DNA of 10,159 bases from Thalassiosira profunda (GCA_036939355.1 JALLAP010000839.1:1-10159); one strand, 5' to 3'; shown: positions 1 through 6,764, counted from the stretch's first letter. Notes: generated by a model not told the origin, from the letters alone. Numbers and translations: made by a program.

Positions 1-545
1 AGCCATTCTTTGCAGAGCTCGTTCCAATAGAGCAGAGCCCGTCGGTGCTGATCCCGGGGATAGGAAACGACGCCTGCATCCGCGACATGTTCGATGCAGG
101 CTACCAACGCATATCGGCATTTGATTATGCGCCGGAAGGGGTCCTTTGCGCTAGACGCATGTTCGGCGCAGAAAGATTGCAACAGATGGACGATTTGCGC
201 GTTGCCGATGCAAGGTCTCTCCCATACGGGGATGCCAGCTTCGACGCCGTGCTGGAAAAAGGGACATTGGACTCAATCTATCTTTCGGGTGGGATGGACA
301 AGGAGCTGGCGCGGAAGCATTTGGGAATGGCCGTCTCGGAATTGGCCCGCGTGGTAAAAGTGGGAGGGATCCTCTTTAGCGTCACGGCGGCATGCGTGGA
401 TGCGGTGCAAGCGTCCTTTGACGAATGCAACGAAAGAGAAGGTTGCTGGAAACAACTCAGGGATGGGACATTGCACATAACTGAGGAGGGATATGCGAGC
501 AATAATGTTGACGCTACGATGCTCGCGTGGGAGCGAATAAAGTGA
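1..545 (+). CDS. Class I SAM-dependent methyltransferase, METTL13/CSKMT-like (3' part)
   Basis: This is the C-terminal part of a Rossmann-fold S-adenosylmethionine methyltransferase. The frame is open from base 3 to a TGA at 543-545 with no start inside the window, so the gene begins upstream. What can be seen: motif I VLIPGIGND from base 45 (the family's VLxPGxGNS glycine loop), an acidic end of strand beta2 in ISAFDYAPEGV, then DARSLPYGDASFDAVLEKGTLDSI. The last stretch matches the post-I region and the characteristic FDxVLxKGTLD signature of the METTL13/ECE2-type/CSKMT family. A later strand, VVKVGGILFSVT, corresponds to the usual 'LKPGG' segment. Known members methylate lysines or N-termini of proteins such as eEF1A and citrate synthase; the substrate here cannot be inferred. 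The preceding residues PFFAELVP fit the short segment that normally precedes motif I. No intron is visible in this part. Confidence 0.88.
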   Translation, partial: PFFAELVPIEQSPSVLIPGIGNDACIRDMFDAGYQRISAFDYAPEGVLCARRMFGAERLQQMDDLRVADARSLPYGDASFDAVLEKGTLDSIYLSGGMDKELARKHLGMAVSELARVVKVGGILFSVTAACVDAVQASFDECNEREGCWKQLRDGTLHITEEGYASNNVDATMLAWERIK

Positions 546-598
546 ACACAACGAACTCTTCTGTTAAAACATAACCGCACGGACAATCAACATCAACA

Positions 599-718
599 AT
601 GGCTGTGCAAAACATTCAACACTCAATTCAGCTGGCATCCTTGCCGCCCAAGCAATTATCAGCCCTTCTTTGCAAAGTAAAGGTCCTCAATCACGCTCTC
701 TTCCAGCGAACCATGTAA
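599..718 (+). other. Short ORF (39 codons) in the spacer before the zinc-finger gene
   Basis: An ATG at 599-601 opens 39 codons ending in TAA at 716-718 (peptide begins MAVQNIQHSIQLASLPPKQL). It lies in the 240-nt spacer between the methyltransferase stop and the proposed start at 786. It could be an upstream ORF or a 5' coding exon of the next gene. A plausible donor (GTAAAG at 677) and acceptor (CTCCAG ending 745) exist, but joining them does not give the reading frame of the next gene. I do not recognise the peptide, and coding status is uncertain. Confidence 0.2.
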
Positions 719-785
719 ATGCACTTAATTGAAATTAGTCTCCAGCCTCTTTGTTATCGTGGACGGCGTGAAACGCAAGAGCCTC

Positions 786-2175
786 ATGGTGGACGGCAAT
801 CCGGTCGGTCGCCCGAGCGTGGGGGAGAGAGCACCGGATGGGTTCGCGTGGATGTGCGACGTCTGCAAGGTTTTCCTGGCGAGGAACCGCGAGGAGTGCC
901 TCGAGCACGAGGCGCAATGCCTGAGGGTCAACGCCCGCATCAGCCCCACCAACAGCACCCTCGCCGGCGACGCGCCCAACGCCAACGACACGCTGGACGA
1001 GGCGTCGGACGCCCCCGTCGACGACGAGGACCGGAAGCTCGCACCGTACCGCGGCGACGCCGCCACCGCAAACGACATGCCGGTCGAGGCAACGGGCGGC
1101 ACCGTCGACGGCGAGGACCGGAAGCTCGCGCCCTACCGCGGCGACACGACCAACACCAACGACGTACCCGTCGTGGCCGACGGCGAGGACCGGAAGCTTG
1201 ACTCGCCGCGGGAGCAACGCGAGGGCGATGGAGATGCCCCAAAGGAAGCGATCGTCGGGTATCATTTTGCTTGTTCGAAGAGGAAGAAGGATAGCAGCCA
1301 CACCAAGACGACGTCTGGTTACGACGCCTCGTCTGACACTGCGCACGGCACGACGTTGACATGCTCGCACCCCGCCTGCACGGGTCCTCCTAGCAGACTC
1401 CCCACGTTCTGTTGGCTGTGCAAAGACGCGTTCCGCAAGGACCAGTTCGACAAAATCCACAAGCATGCCGAAATGATCGAATTGCTGGCCGAGCTGGAGC
1501 ATCTCAAGACCAAGGGCGCTGACTCGTTCGGCTGGTCGGTGAAGAACATCGTTTCCCTCCAGCAGAAGCTGGAAAGCCTTGAGCAGGAAGACAGCGGTGC
1601 GACACCCGTTCAGAAGTACGAGCTGGTGCTGACGTTGCTGGAGCTCAGGATTGACGTTGTCCGGCAGCTGGGTGGCGGCGATGACCTCTGCGACGGGCTG
1701 AAGTTTCTGGCTCAGTTGGAAGTCGCGGCCATCCGGACGAACCCCACCGATTGGAAGTGCGGCAAGGACGATTTGGAGCGGTTGAAAATCGAGACGAAGG
1801 AGACGTTCCAGCAGAGAAAGAAGGCGGTGGAGGCCGCTTCGAACAGCGCACCTGAGAAGAGAAACAAAGAGAGGTGTAGCCTCTCTGAAATGCGACAGCT
1901 TGGGCCCGGCGATTGAAAAGATGCTCGACAGTCAGTCGGACACTGTCCGGTCCACGGCCATAGGGGCTTTTGCACCCTTTCTGGCCAAGGAGGGCCTGTC
2001 GGATGCGAAGGACAAGTATCGCCAGAATCGGACAGAATACAGGCGCGGCAAGCGCGCCGAGAGGAACGCAGAGTTGCGGAAGGCCGCCCAGGAGGCTGGT
2101 GAGATAGCGAGCATGATGAAGCGCATCACAATCGTGGGCAAATACAAGAAGACTCGAAATGTTGTTTCGGCGTAA
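786..2175 (+). CDS. C2HC zinc-finger / coiled-coil protein, unknown function (frame broken near 1874-1911)
   Basis: I do not recognise a named gene. From the ATG at 786 (an in-frame TAA lies at 726-728) the frame runs 376 codons to a TGA at 1914-1916. The next frame then carries about 90 more coding-like codons to TAA at 2173-2175, so one gene with a frame break is the simplest reading. Visible parts: a C2HC finger WMCDVCKVF...CLEHEAQC (C24, C27, H41, C45); a tandem repeat with core DGEDRKLAPYR (residues about 61-142); a second Cys/His cluster (TCSHPAC...FCWLCKDAF...KIHKH, residues 193-227) that may bind zinc; helical, coiled-coil-prone residues 228-350; and a very basic tail with KDKYRQNRTEYRRGKRAERN in the second frame. 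Similar HExxC fingers are, as I recall, common in large hypothetical families of centric diatoms. A nuclear or nucleic-acid-binding role is only a guess from the charge. It converges on the CRAL-TRIO gene. Confidence 0.7.
966..1211 (+). repeat. Three-unit degenerate in-frame tandem repeat (29, 29, 24 codons)
   Basis: Units at 966-1052, 1053-1139 and 1140-1211 each begin with codons for Gly-Asp, carry an (A/T)ND core, and end in D(D/G)EDRKL followed by APYR (first two) or DSPR (third). The DNA block gaggaccggaagct recurs at 1026, 1113 and 1185, giving spacings of 87 and 72 bp. All units keep the reading frame of the zinc-finger gene. The segment looks like an expanding, acidic, disordered linker between the two Cys/His clusters. 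Confidence 0.85.
1874..1916 (+). other. Reading-frame break in the zinc-finger gene
   Basis: Coding character passes from the frame of 786 to the frame of 1900 in this interval, which needs the net loss of one base (modulo three). One route is one base too many in GGGCCC at 1902-1907; removing one joins ...MRQLGP to AIEKML. The other is a 25-nt GT...AG segment at 1874-1898, whose removal gives the same downstream frame. Such an intron would be far shorter than the 68-136 nt introns elsewhere in the window. An assembly or sequencing indel is therefore the likelier cause. Confidence 0.55.
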
Positions 2176-2259
2176 GAGGGATCTTCCGACGAGCTTTGGG
2201 AGCAAACCGCCTTCATAAAATGTTGATTGTCGCTCGGCTGTTAGAATATGAGGCGAATC

Positions 2260-3373
2260 AACTTTTCCGAACCCCTTTGGGGTCACCTCCAGCCCTCCAA
2301 TCTTGTCAATCTCGCTCCAATCTTTCAAGAACACCATTCTCTCCTTCATCTTCTTGCTCATGAATACTCCAACGATCTTCATAAACACGTTTACCCAAGT
2401 CGGACTCTCGAACATGTAGATCTTTTGCATCCGAATGGGAAGTATGCCAATGGTCAACCGATCGAGCTTTGTCGCCAATTTGGCCGGCAGCAACGTGAAG
2501 CACTCAATCATGCCAATCTTTGCAATGTTCTGGACAAAGACCAGGCCATTCTCTTGAGCCGCCTCGTTGTACAGCACCGCGTGTGCATACCACACGAACG
2601 CCCTCATGATCCTCGGGGGTGAACTCCGATTTGACCTTTGCAATATCCAATCTCCCCATATCCACCCACCAAACCAACCTCCCTTCGCTGTCGATCGAAG
2701 TGTTGAACGCCCACGCCTCCACGCCTTTTTGGACCGATTCTGCCGTCAGGCCGGGCTCCGTCAAATCAGTGCCCGTGTCGTGCATCCAATCCTGTGCCAG
2801 GGAAAAGTGAGAGCAGTGCATCGCTTGGACATTGTGTGTTTGCAACCCACTGCACTTACTGCATAGGACTCCAGCCGCCGGAACGCCTTGGTGACATTAA
2901 TTTTGGTGCCGTCATCTTTGACCCTCGCCCAGGCGAGAAATGCATTGAACGTATCATCGAGCGTCTTTCCAAAATGGACGTGGGGCGATGCATCGAAGTC
3001 CCATTTCTTCCGCTTGGATTCCTGGGCGATCGACCGCTTCTTCTCGTCGACCAGCGTCTTGAGCAGCGCGAGTGCGGCAGAAGAATCGTCGGCAACTTTG
3101 TCGTGTTTGTGGTCGGAGCCGGATTCCTTGCTGAATATATCCTTGTATTCGCTGATTATGTTCGTCCCTGCAGCATGACGGGGCGCGACGGTGAGAATTG
3201 AGAACAAAGCCAGACAGCAAAGGTGGGCGCGATCCCGTATGGAGCGTTCCGAGCTTGGCATGCATGCACCGTCCACTGTAAATCGATACACAAAAATGCA
3301 TACCATCAGACGATTGCTTCTTCAGCTCCGACACGACGCTTGCCGTCGATTCCTTCGGGTCTTGAATCGCCAT
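2260..3373 (-). CDS. CRAL-TRIO (Sec14-like) lipid-binding protein, three exons, one frame break
   Basis: Sec14-like proteins bind and transfer phosphoinositides or other lipids between membranes. Exon 1 is 3373-3304 (ATG at 3373), exon 2 is 3167-2860, exon 3 is 2791 to about 2260; phases join cleanly. Residues about 90-128 (TLDDTFNAFLAWAR...KAFRRLESYADW) match the helical CRAL-TRIO N-terminal region. The lipid-binding domain follows: GRLVWWVDMGRLDIAKV, EFTPED, FVWYAHAVLY, GLVFVQNIAKIG, then LPIRMQKIYMFESPTWVNVF, a classic strand-helix segment ('LPIR.kiy..n.P..f'). After that come MSKKMKERMVFL and DWSEI, ending in TPKGFGK, which takes the place of the usual LPKEYGG. That is about 300 residues, normal for the family. 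No signal peptide is seen. The frame shifts by one base between EFTPED and MRAFVW. The stop is not resolved: the frame past 2260 stays open antisense to the zinc-finger gene, while another frame stops at 2258 and 2213. Confidence 0.8.
2615..2619 (-). other. Probable one-base frameshift at a C5 homopolymer in the CRAL-TRIO gene
   Basis: On the coding strand exon 3 reads ...K S E F T P E D, while the conserved continuation MRAFVWYAHAVLYNE lies one base out of phase. The run of five C (five G on the plus strand, 2615-2619) sits exactly at the switch. Dropping one C gives an uninterrupted frame through the whole CRAL-TRIO domain. No intron of suitable length fits between the conserved blocks. A homopolymer sequencing error is the simplest reading; a real pseudogenising indel is the alternative. 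Confidence 0.7.
2792..2859 (-). other. Spliceosomal intron 2 of the CRAL-TRIO gene (68 nt)
   Basis: Donor GTAAGT at 2859-2854 and acceptor GGCACAG ending at 2792, phase 0. Removing it joins ...RRLESYA to DWMHDTGTDL, restoring a typical N-terminal to lipid-binding domain transition. Confidence 0.85.
3168..3303 (-). other. Spliceosomal intron 1 of the CRAL-TRIO gene (136 nt)
   Basis: Donor GTATGC at 3303 and acceptor GCTGCAG ending at 3168, phase 1. It joins the 70-nt first exon (MAIQDPKESTASVVSELKKQ...) to NIISEYKDIFSKES in frame. The first exon itself shows no recognisable targeting signal. Confidence 0.75.
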
Positions 3374-3408
3374 GGCGGTATGTCTTTGTACAGCCGCGGA
3401 GGCTTCGA

Positions 3409-3440
3409 GGGGCTCGGGGCTAGGGGCGGGGGGTGTGGGG
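3409..3440 (+). other. Potential G-quadruplex tract
   Basis: Five G runs of four or more lie at 3409-3412, 3416-3419, 3423-3426, 3428-3433 and 3437-3440, separated by loops of 3, 3, 1 and 3 bases. This satisfies the standard quadruplex pattern with short loops. It lies 36 nt upstream of the CRAL-TRIO start codon, on the strand that is template for that gene. Confidence 0.6.
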
Positions 3441-3520
3441 AGCTGGAGGAGGCTGGAGGAGGCGGAGGCTGGAACTGGAAATGGAAAGTCACGGAGATAC
3501 CATTTGGCTTCTAATTACCG

Positions 3521-3528
3521 TCACGTGA
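3521..3528. promoter_or_regulatory. TCACGTGA palindrome (E-box/G-box type site)
   Basis: A perfect 8-bp palindrome with the CACGTG core recognised by bHLH and some bZIP factors in animals, fungi, plants and algae. It sits between the two divergent start codons, about 150 nt from the CRAL-TRIO ATG and 200 nt from the sulfotransferase ATG. Occupancy is inferred, not shown. Confidence 0.4.
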
Positions 3529-3546
3529 TATTCACTCTCCCCTCTC

Positions 3547-3587
3547 CAGGGGCTAATAGGTATGTAGGTTGTAGAAATTAGCCCCTG
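3547..3587. repeat. 11-bp inverted repeat flanked by 9-bp direct repeats
   Basis: Arms CAGGGGCTAAT (3547-3557) and ATTAGCCCCTG (3577-3587) are perfect inverted copies with a 19-nt spacer. Directly outside (overlapping the left arm by one base), CCCCTCTCC occurs at 3539-3547 and again at 3588-3596. The layout resembles a tiny element with terminal inverted repeats and a target-site duplication. It could equally be a dyad regulatory site in pyrimidine-rich DNA. Confidence 0.6.
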
Positions 3588-3729
3588 CCCCTCTCCGCCC
3601 GCCCAAACCCAGACTCAACGCTCCGCCGCCCGCTCAGCCTCCCCGGCTCCGCTCCTCAAGCACCACCTCCAACCGTCGATTGCACACAGCTGCGTTGACT
3701 CGGGGGATAATGATAGGGCGTGGGAGGCG

Positions 3730-5604
3730 ATGATGAAACTGCTCGCCCTCCGGAAGGCGTACCTAGCCCTCTCCGTCTTCCTCGTCGGCGCCCTCCACCT
3801 CGTCATCGTGCGGCGGGCCACCGCGCCCGCCCTCGAATTGCGGCTGGCGCTGGTCCAAAATCAATACCTCGACAAGCCGCCCTCGCGGATCGTCGTGCTG
3901 GGCGAGCGCCGCTCCGGCGACGATTACGCCGCCGACGTTCTGCGGCAGGCGTTTGGGGACAGGGTGCACCGTCACGAGCACGTTCTCAGAAGCGATCTGC
4001 TCGGCCCGGAGGAGCTGCGCGAGATTGCTAGGCGGACGGACATTCTGTGGGTGATGGCCGTGCGATCGCCTTGCGATTGGGCCGATGCAGTGATCGAGGA
4101 CCAAAAAGAAGCTTGCGAGGAGGGGATGCTGCCGAGCCACCAATGCAAGGCGCACGGCTTCGCGTCGGACACCGATTATTACCGAATACCGTGGCACGAT
4201 GCGCCTGCCGAAAGCAACAACGATATCAATGTCGTCAAAAGCAGGGGGAGAATCTCAGAGTACGAGGACATATTTGACATGCGCAGCCAAAAGCTGATGA
4301 TGATGAAGCAAATCGTCGACGCGGTTCCGCGTCACGCGAAGATATTGCGGCTGCGCGACTTCGAACTGAACCCCGACGTCTTCGTGAAGGATCTCGTGAA
4401 AGAATATCAGTTCGACGTCGACCGTCGCTACCAGCCGCCTCCCCCGGCCGTCAATCCCGAAAGCGTCTTCTTCGATCCCAAAACGATTTATTCTTGCATG
4501 CATTTCGACAAATGGCGAGAAGCGCAGCAGCGGATCGACTGGACATTGGAGGGATTCTTTGGCTACAATCACCTCGACTGCCATCTTTGCCGCGGGTCAG
4601 GACAAGCAATAAATGCAGGCTCGCCCATCACGCCGCCCAGTAACATTTACATCCTTGGCGAGCGAAATAGTGGAACGACCTTCGTGTCCAACACGTTGGC
4701 AGAAGCGTTCGATCCGCCGAATACGATGGGATCCAAACTGGAAATGTTCTCGTCGGACATTCCGGTACTGCTCCACAAACATATGTTTCGCCACGATTTG
4801 CTCGACCAAAAGGAACTGGCCGAAATCAAGGCGCGAGAAGACATACTCTGGATCATGGTGGTGCGATCTCCCTGCGATTGGGCGGAAGGCATGTTCCGCA
4901 AGCCGTACCATTTCTGCCCTCCCAAGCATCCCGAGAAGTGCGGCCCCGAATCCAATCCGAACGATAAGGTGTGGATGAATCAGAATTCGGTGGCGGGGAT
5001 GTCTCTGCTGGACTTCTTTACCAAAACGCCTTGGAAGGATTGGGCGGAGAGCGTGCCCTTCCTGCGGGACAAGACGGGGGAGAAGGGGGGCGAGGAGGTG
5101 TCCATATCGAAAGTGAGCGCCAACTACACCTATCCCAGCGTCTTTGCGCTGAGGAGGCACAAGCTGGAAATCATGCGGCAGATCATCGAGACGGTGCCCC
5201 GGAATGTGAAGTTCGTCCGGCTGAAGGAACTCGAGCGCAGCCCGGAGGTATTCATTCAGAGTCTCGTGAGCGAATTCAATGTGACGCTGAAAGAAGGATA
5301 CAAAACCCAGCCGCCAAGCAAAGTGGCGCACCCAACGACCTGCCTGACACCAGACGAATGGGAGGCGACGCAAAATATGCTCGATTGGGGCGTCGAGGCA
5401 GAATTTGGCTTCAGCCCGTGCGACTGTCGGATGTGCTATGGATACACCCGATCTACGCGACTCTACAGCCGCATCATGGCCGGGAAGAAAATCAACACAC
5501 TAACCGGTAGAGCGAAGGCAAACAAGGCAGACGGCGGCACTTCGAAGGCAGGCAAAACAAAGAGGGGGAAGTCGACAAAGAAACGCGATAACACCTCGGA
5601 ATAA
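3730..5604 (+). CDS. Tandem two-domain sulfotransferase-like type II membrane protein
   Basis: Intronless, 624 residues. A basic start and a hydrophobic segment (residues about 10-28) predict a single N-terminal anchor with the rest in the Golgi lumen, as for carbohydrate sulfotransferases, which move sulfate from PAPS to glycans. Two homologous domains follow: residues about 53-290 and 305-572. Both share 'ILxLGER.SG', H(E/K)H...R.DLL...EL, ILW(V/I)M.VRSPCDWA, 'RLK/RDFELxPxVF', W...Q..(I/L)DW, GF and a closing DC(H/R)(L/M)C. Domain 2 has an intact 5'-phosphosulfate loop GERNSGTTF (310-318) and 3'-phosphate motif RSPCDW (379-384). Domain 1 has GERRSGDDY (59-67), lacking the Thr-Thr, although RSPCDW (112-117) remains, so it may be a pseudoenzyme half. 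NYT (465) and NVT (517) are possible N-glycosylation sites. Residues 583-618 are a Lys/Arg/Gly-rich tail. The first of two adjacent ATGs is used. The acceptor substrate is unknown. Confidence 0.82.
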   Translation: MMKLLALRKAYLALSVFLVGALHLVIVRRATAPALELRLALVQNQYLDKPPSRIVVLGERRSGDDYAADVLRQAFGDRVHRHEHVLRSDLLGPEELREIARRTDILWVMAVRSPCDWADAVIEDQKEACEEGMLPSHQCKAHGFASDTDYYRIPWHDAPAESNNDINVVKSRGRISEYEDIFDMRSQKLMMMKQIVDAVPRHAKILRLRDFELNPDVFVKDLVKEYQFDVDRRYQPPPPAVNPESVFFDPKTIYSCMHFDKWREAQQRIDWTLEGFFGYNHLDCHLCRGSGQAINAGSPITPPSNIYILGERNSGTTFVSNTLAEAFDPPNTMGSKLEMFSSDIPVLLHKHMFRHDLLDQKELAEIKAREDILWIMVVRSPCDWAEGMFRKPYHFCPPKHPEKCGPESNPNDKVWMNQNSVAGMSLLDFFTKTPWKDWAESVPFLRDKTGEKGGEEVSISKVSANYTYPSVFALRRHKLEIMRQIIETVPRNVKFVRLKELERSPEVFIQSLVSEFNVTLKEGYKTQPPSKVAHPTTCLTPDEWEATQNMLDWGVEAEFGFSPCDCRMCYGYTRSTRLYSRIMAGKKINTLTGRAKANKADGGTSKAGKTKRGKSTKKRDNTSE

Positions 5605-5612
5605 TGTCGTGC

Positions 5613-6542
5613 CTATAGCGATGGCACCGGCACATACCCCTCTTTGTCTCGTCGAAACTGCAACGCTCTCCCCACCAAATCTCGCATCATCATAAACAGT
5701 CGGAAGAGGGCCACGAAGAATCGTCGTGTCGTCTCGTACGCAAAGTTGGGAAACCACCCCGCAGCCGACGCCAGCGGAGCGACGAAGGCGCTGTCCACCC
5801 GCTGCCCCAGCGGCGAGAGGTAGAGCGATTGATATCGCTGTCCTTCCCAGACGAGCGCTTCGAGGTATGTCGGGTTCAGCAGTCCGTGATCGGTCACCGG
5901 GTCCCCCGTTCTTGACGCCAGGAATACAATCTCCGATTGCAATCCGCTCCCGAACGAAAATCCGCTCCTCAATGCCTTGACCGCGCTGGGGACCACGTTC
6001 AAGATCGGATCGTTGACGGCATAATAGTTGATGCACCTCGCAAACGGAAATTCGGACGTGCATATCGTCGCCGCCCCTCCGAAAGATATGATCTCGATTT
6101 GTTTGCATTCCTCTTTGCGCAATCGTTTGGCGGCGAGCCACGTGATGACCGAACCCTGCGAGTGGGCGATGTGGATGACCCGCCCGTACTTCCCGACCTG
6201 CGCCAGCGCGTCCCTCAAGTGCTCCACCAGCATGTCCACCTCGGGCGTAATTTTGCCCCGCTGGTGGGCCCCCGCCTGGATGCCATCCTTGACAAACCCC
6301 AGATAATCGGATTCCGACGTCATGCTCGTGGGATTGTGGCAGTAGTCCACGTCCACAGAGCCGAAGGCGGCGGAGATGACGAGGGTCGGGTCGTCCATGT
6401 GGCGGGGGAGGTGGGCGATGCCGTTGACCCACGTGAGGCGGGTGCGGCGGGGGAGGAGCCGGGATGCGTGGCAGTGGGGGAGGGGGGCGGGGAGAGACAG
6501 GAGCGCCGCTCCCAGGAGGAGCGGGCGCCGCCGCTTCCCCAT
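5613..6542 (-). CDS. Secreted or endomembrane alpha/beta hydrolase (lipase-like)
   Basis: Single exon, 309 residues from the ATG at 6542. Residues 1-26 (MGKRRRPLLLGAALLSLP..., cut perhaps after CHA) look like an ER signal peptide. The diatom plastid ASAF-type site is not convincing (HASRL instead). The nucleophile elbow is IHIAHSQGSVITW, with Ser128 in AHSQG, a variant of GxSxG in which the first Gly is Ala. D178 in YAVNDPI and H219 in VTDHGLL are candidate triad partners in the right order. The N-terminal TWVNGIAHLP...ISAAFG...DYCHNPTSM recalls the 'NGI...NPT' opening of some bacterial lipase-like hydrolases, an impression not tested. The substrate is unknown. An in-frame upstream ATG at 6668 would add 42 Gln/Lys-rich residues and bury the signal peptide, so 6542 is preferred. 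Its stop lies 8 nt from that of the sulfotransferase gene. Confidence 0.75.
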   Translation of the reverse strand: MGKRRRPLLLGAALLSLPAPLPHCHASRLLPRRTRLTWVNGIAHLPRHMDDPTLVISAAFGSVDVDYCHNPTSMTSESDYLGFVKDGIQAGAHQRGKITPEVDMLVEHLRDALAQVGKYGRVIHIAHSQGSVITWLAAKRLRKEECKQIEIISFGGAATICTSEFPFARCINYYAVNDPILNVVPSAVKALRSGFSFGSGLQSEIVFLASRTGDPVTDHGLLNPTYLEALVWEGQRYQSLYLSPLGQRVDSAFVAPLASAAGWFPNFAYETTRRFFVALFRLFMMMRDLVGRALQFRRDKEGYVPVPSL

Positions 6543-6612
6543 GGCAACGGCTACTGGCAACTGGCAAGGTCTGTCTGAGGCGCGAGGTGATTTGCGTTGT
6601 TGTTGTTGCTTG

Positions 6613-6657
6613 CAGTCAGGTGTCATGCAAGAATTAGGGTTGACCTGACTGTGACAC
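6613..6657. repeat. Inverted repeat with TGAC half-sites
   Basis: CAGTCAGGT (6613-6621) and ACCTGACTG (6643-6651) are perfect 9-bp inverted arms separated by 21 nt. A second pair, GTGTCA (6620-6625) and TGACAC (6652-6657), is interleaved with it. TGAC cores are typical of bZIP binding sites, so a regulatory dyad is possible. It lies upstream of both flanking genes. Confidence 0.45.
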
Positions 6658-6764
6658 ATCTTGTGCACTAAAAATACGTGTCAACAAATTTGCAATACCT
6701 TTTTATGGTGAATGTCTGTGCCAAAGTTCAGGTGCACCCCTAACGTGGTCCCATCAGAAGTTCG

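Larger units (their letters stand above)
3374..3729. promoter_or_regulatory. Divergent promoter region between the CRAL-TRIO and sulfotransferase genes
   Basis: This 356-nt spacer separates two start codons facing away from each other, so it must hold both promoters and both 5' leaders. It contains a G-rich tract (3409-3440) near the CRAL-TRIO start, a purine-rich GGAGGCTGGAGGAGGCGGAGG-like stretch after it, the palindrome TCACGTGA (3521-3528), an inverted repeat (3547-3587) and a pyrimidine-rich leader before the ATG at 3730. No convincing TATA box was seen. Confidence 0.6.

Noticed and set aside
677..745. A 69-nt intron linking the 599 short ORF to the zinc-finger gene
   Set aside because: The splice sites look acceptable, but the joined reading frame enters the wrong frame of the downstream gene.
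719..1201. Plus-strand ORF of 160 codons starting at 719
   Set aside because: The translation is almost only Arg, Gly, Pro, Glu and His, an out-of-frame reading of the repeat region.
735..1502. Long minus-strand ORF (255 codons) opposite the zinc-finger gene
   Set aside because: It is the antisense shadow of GC-rich repeats; its translation is Arg/Val/Gly-rich and unlike a globular protein, whereas the plus frame has clear zinc-finger motifs.
1645..2259. Continuation of the CRAL-TRIO frame antisense through the zinc-finger gene as extra coding sequence
   Set aside because: The CRAL-TRIO domain is complete by 2260; the remaining translation has no recognisable features and lies opposite a likely coding region. 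Kept only as an unresolved gene end.
4597..5373. Minus-strand ORF of 258 codons opposite sulfotransferase domain 2
   Set aside because: Antisense shadow; the plus strand carries conserved sulfotransferase motifs throughout.
5500..6567. Minus-strand ORF of 355 codons overlapping the hydrolase in another frame
   Set aside because: It is Pro/Arg/Gly-rich without domains, while the overlapping frame has a signal peptide and the AHSQG elbow.
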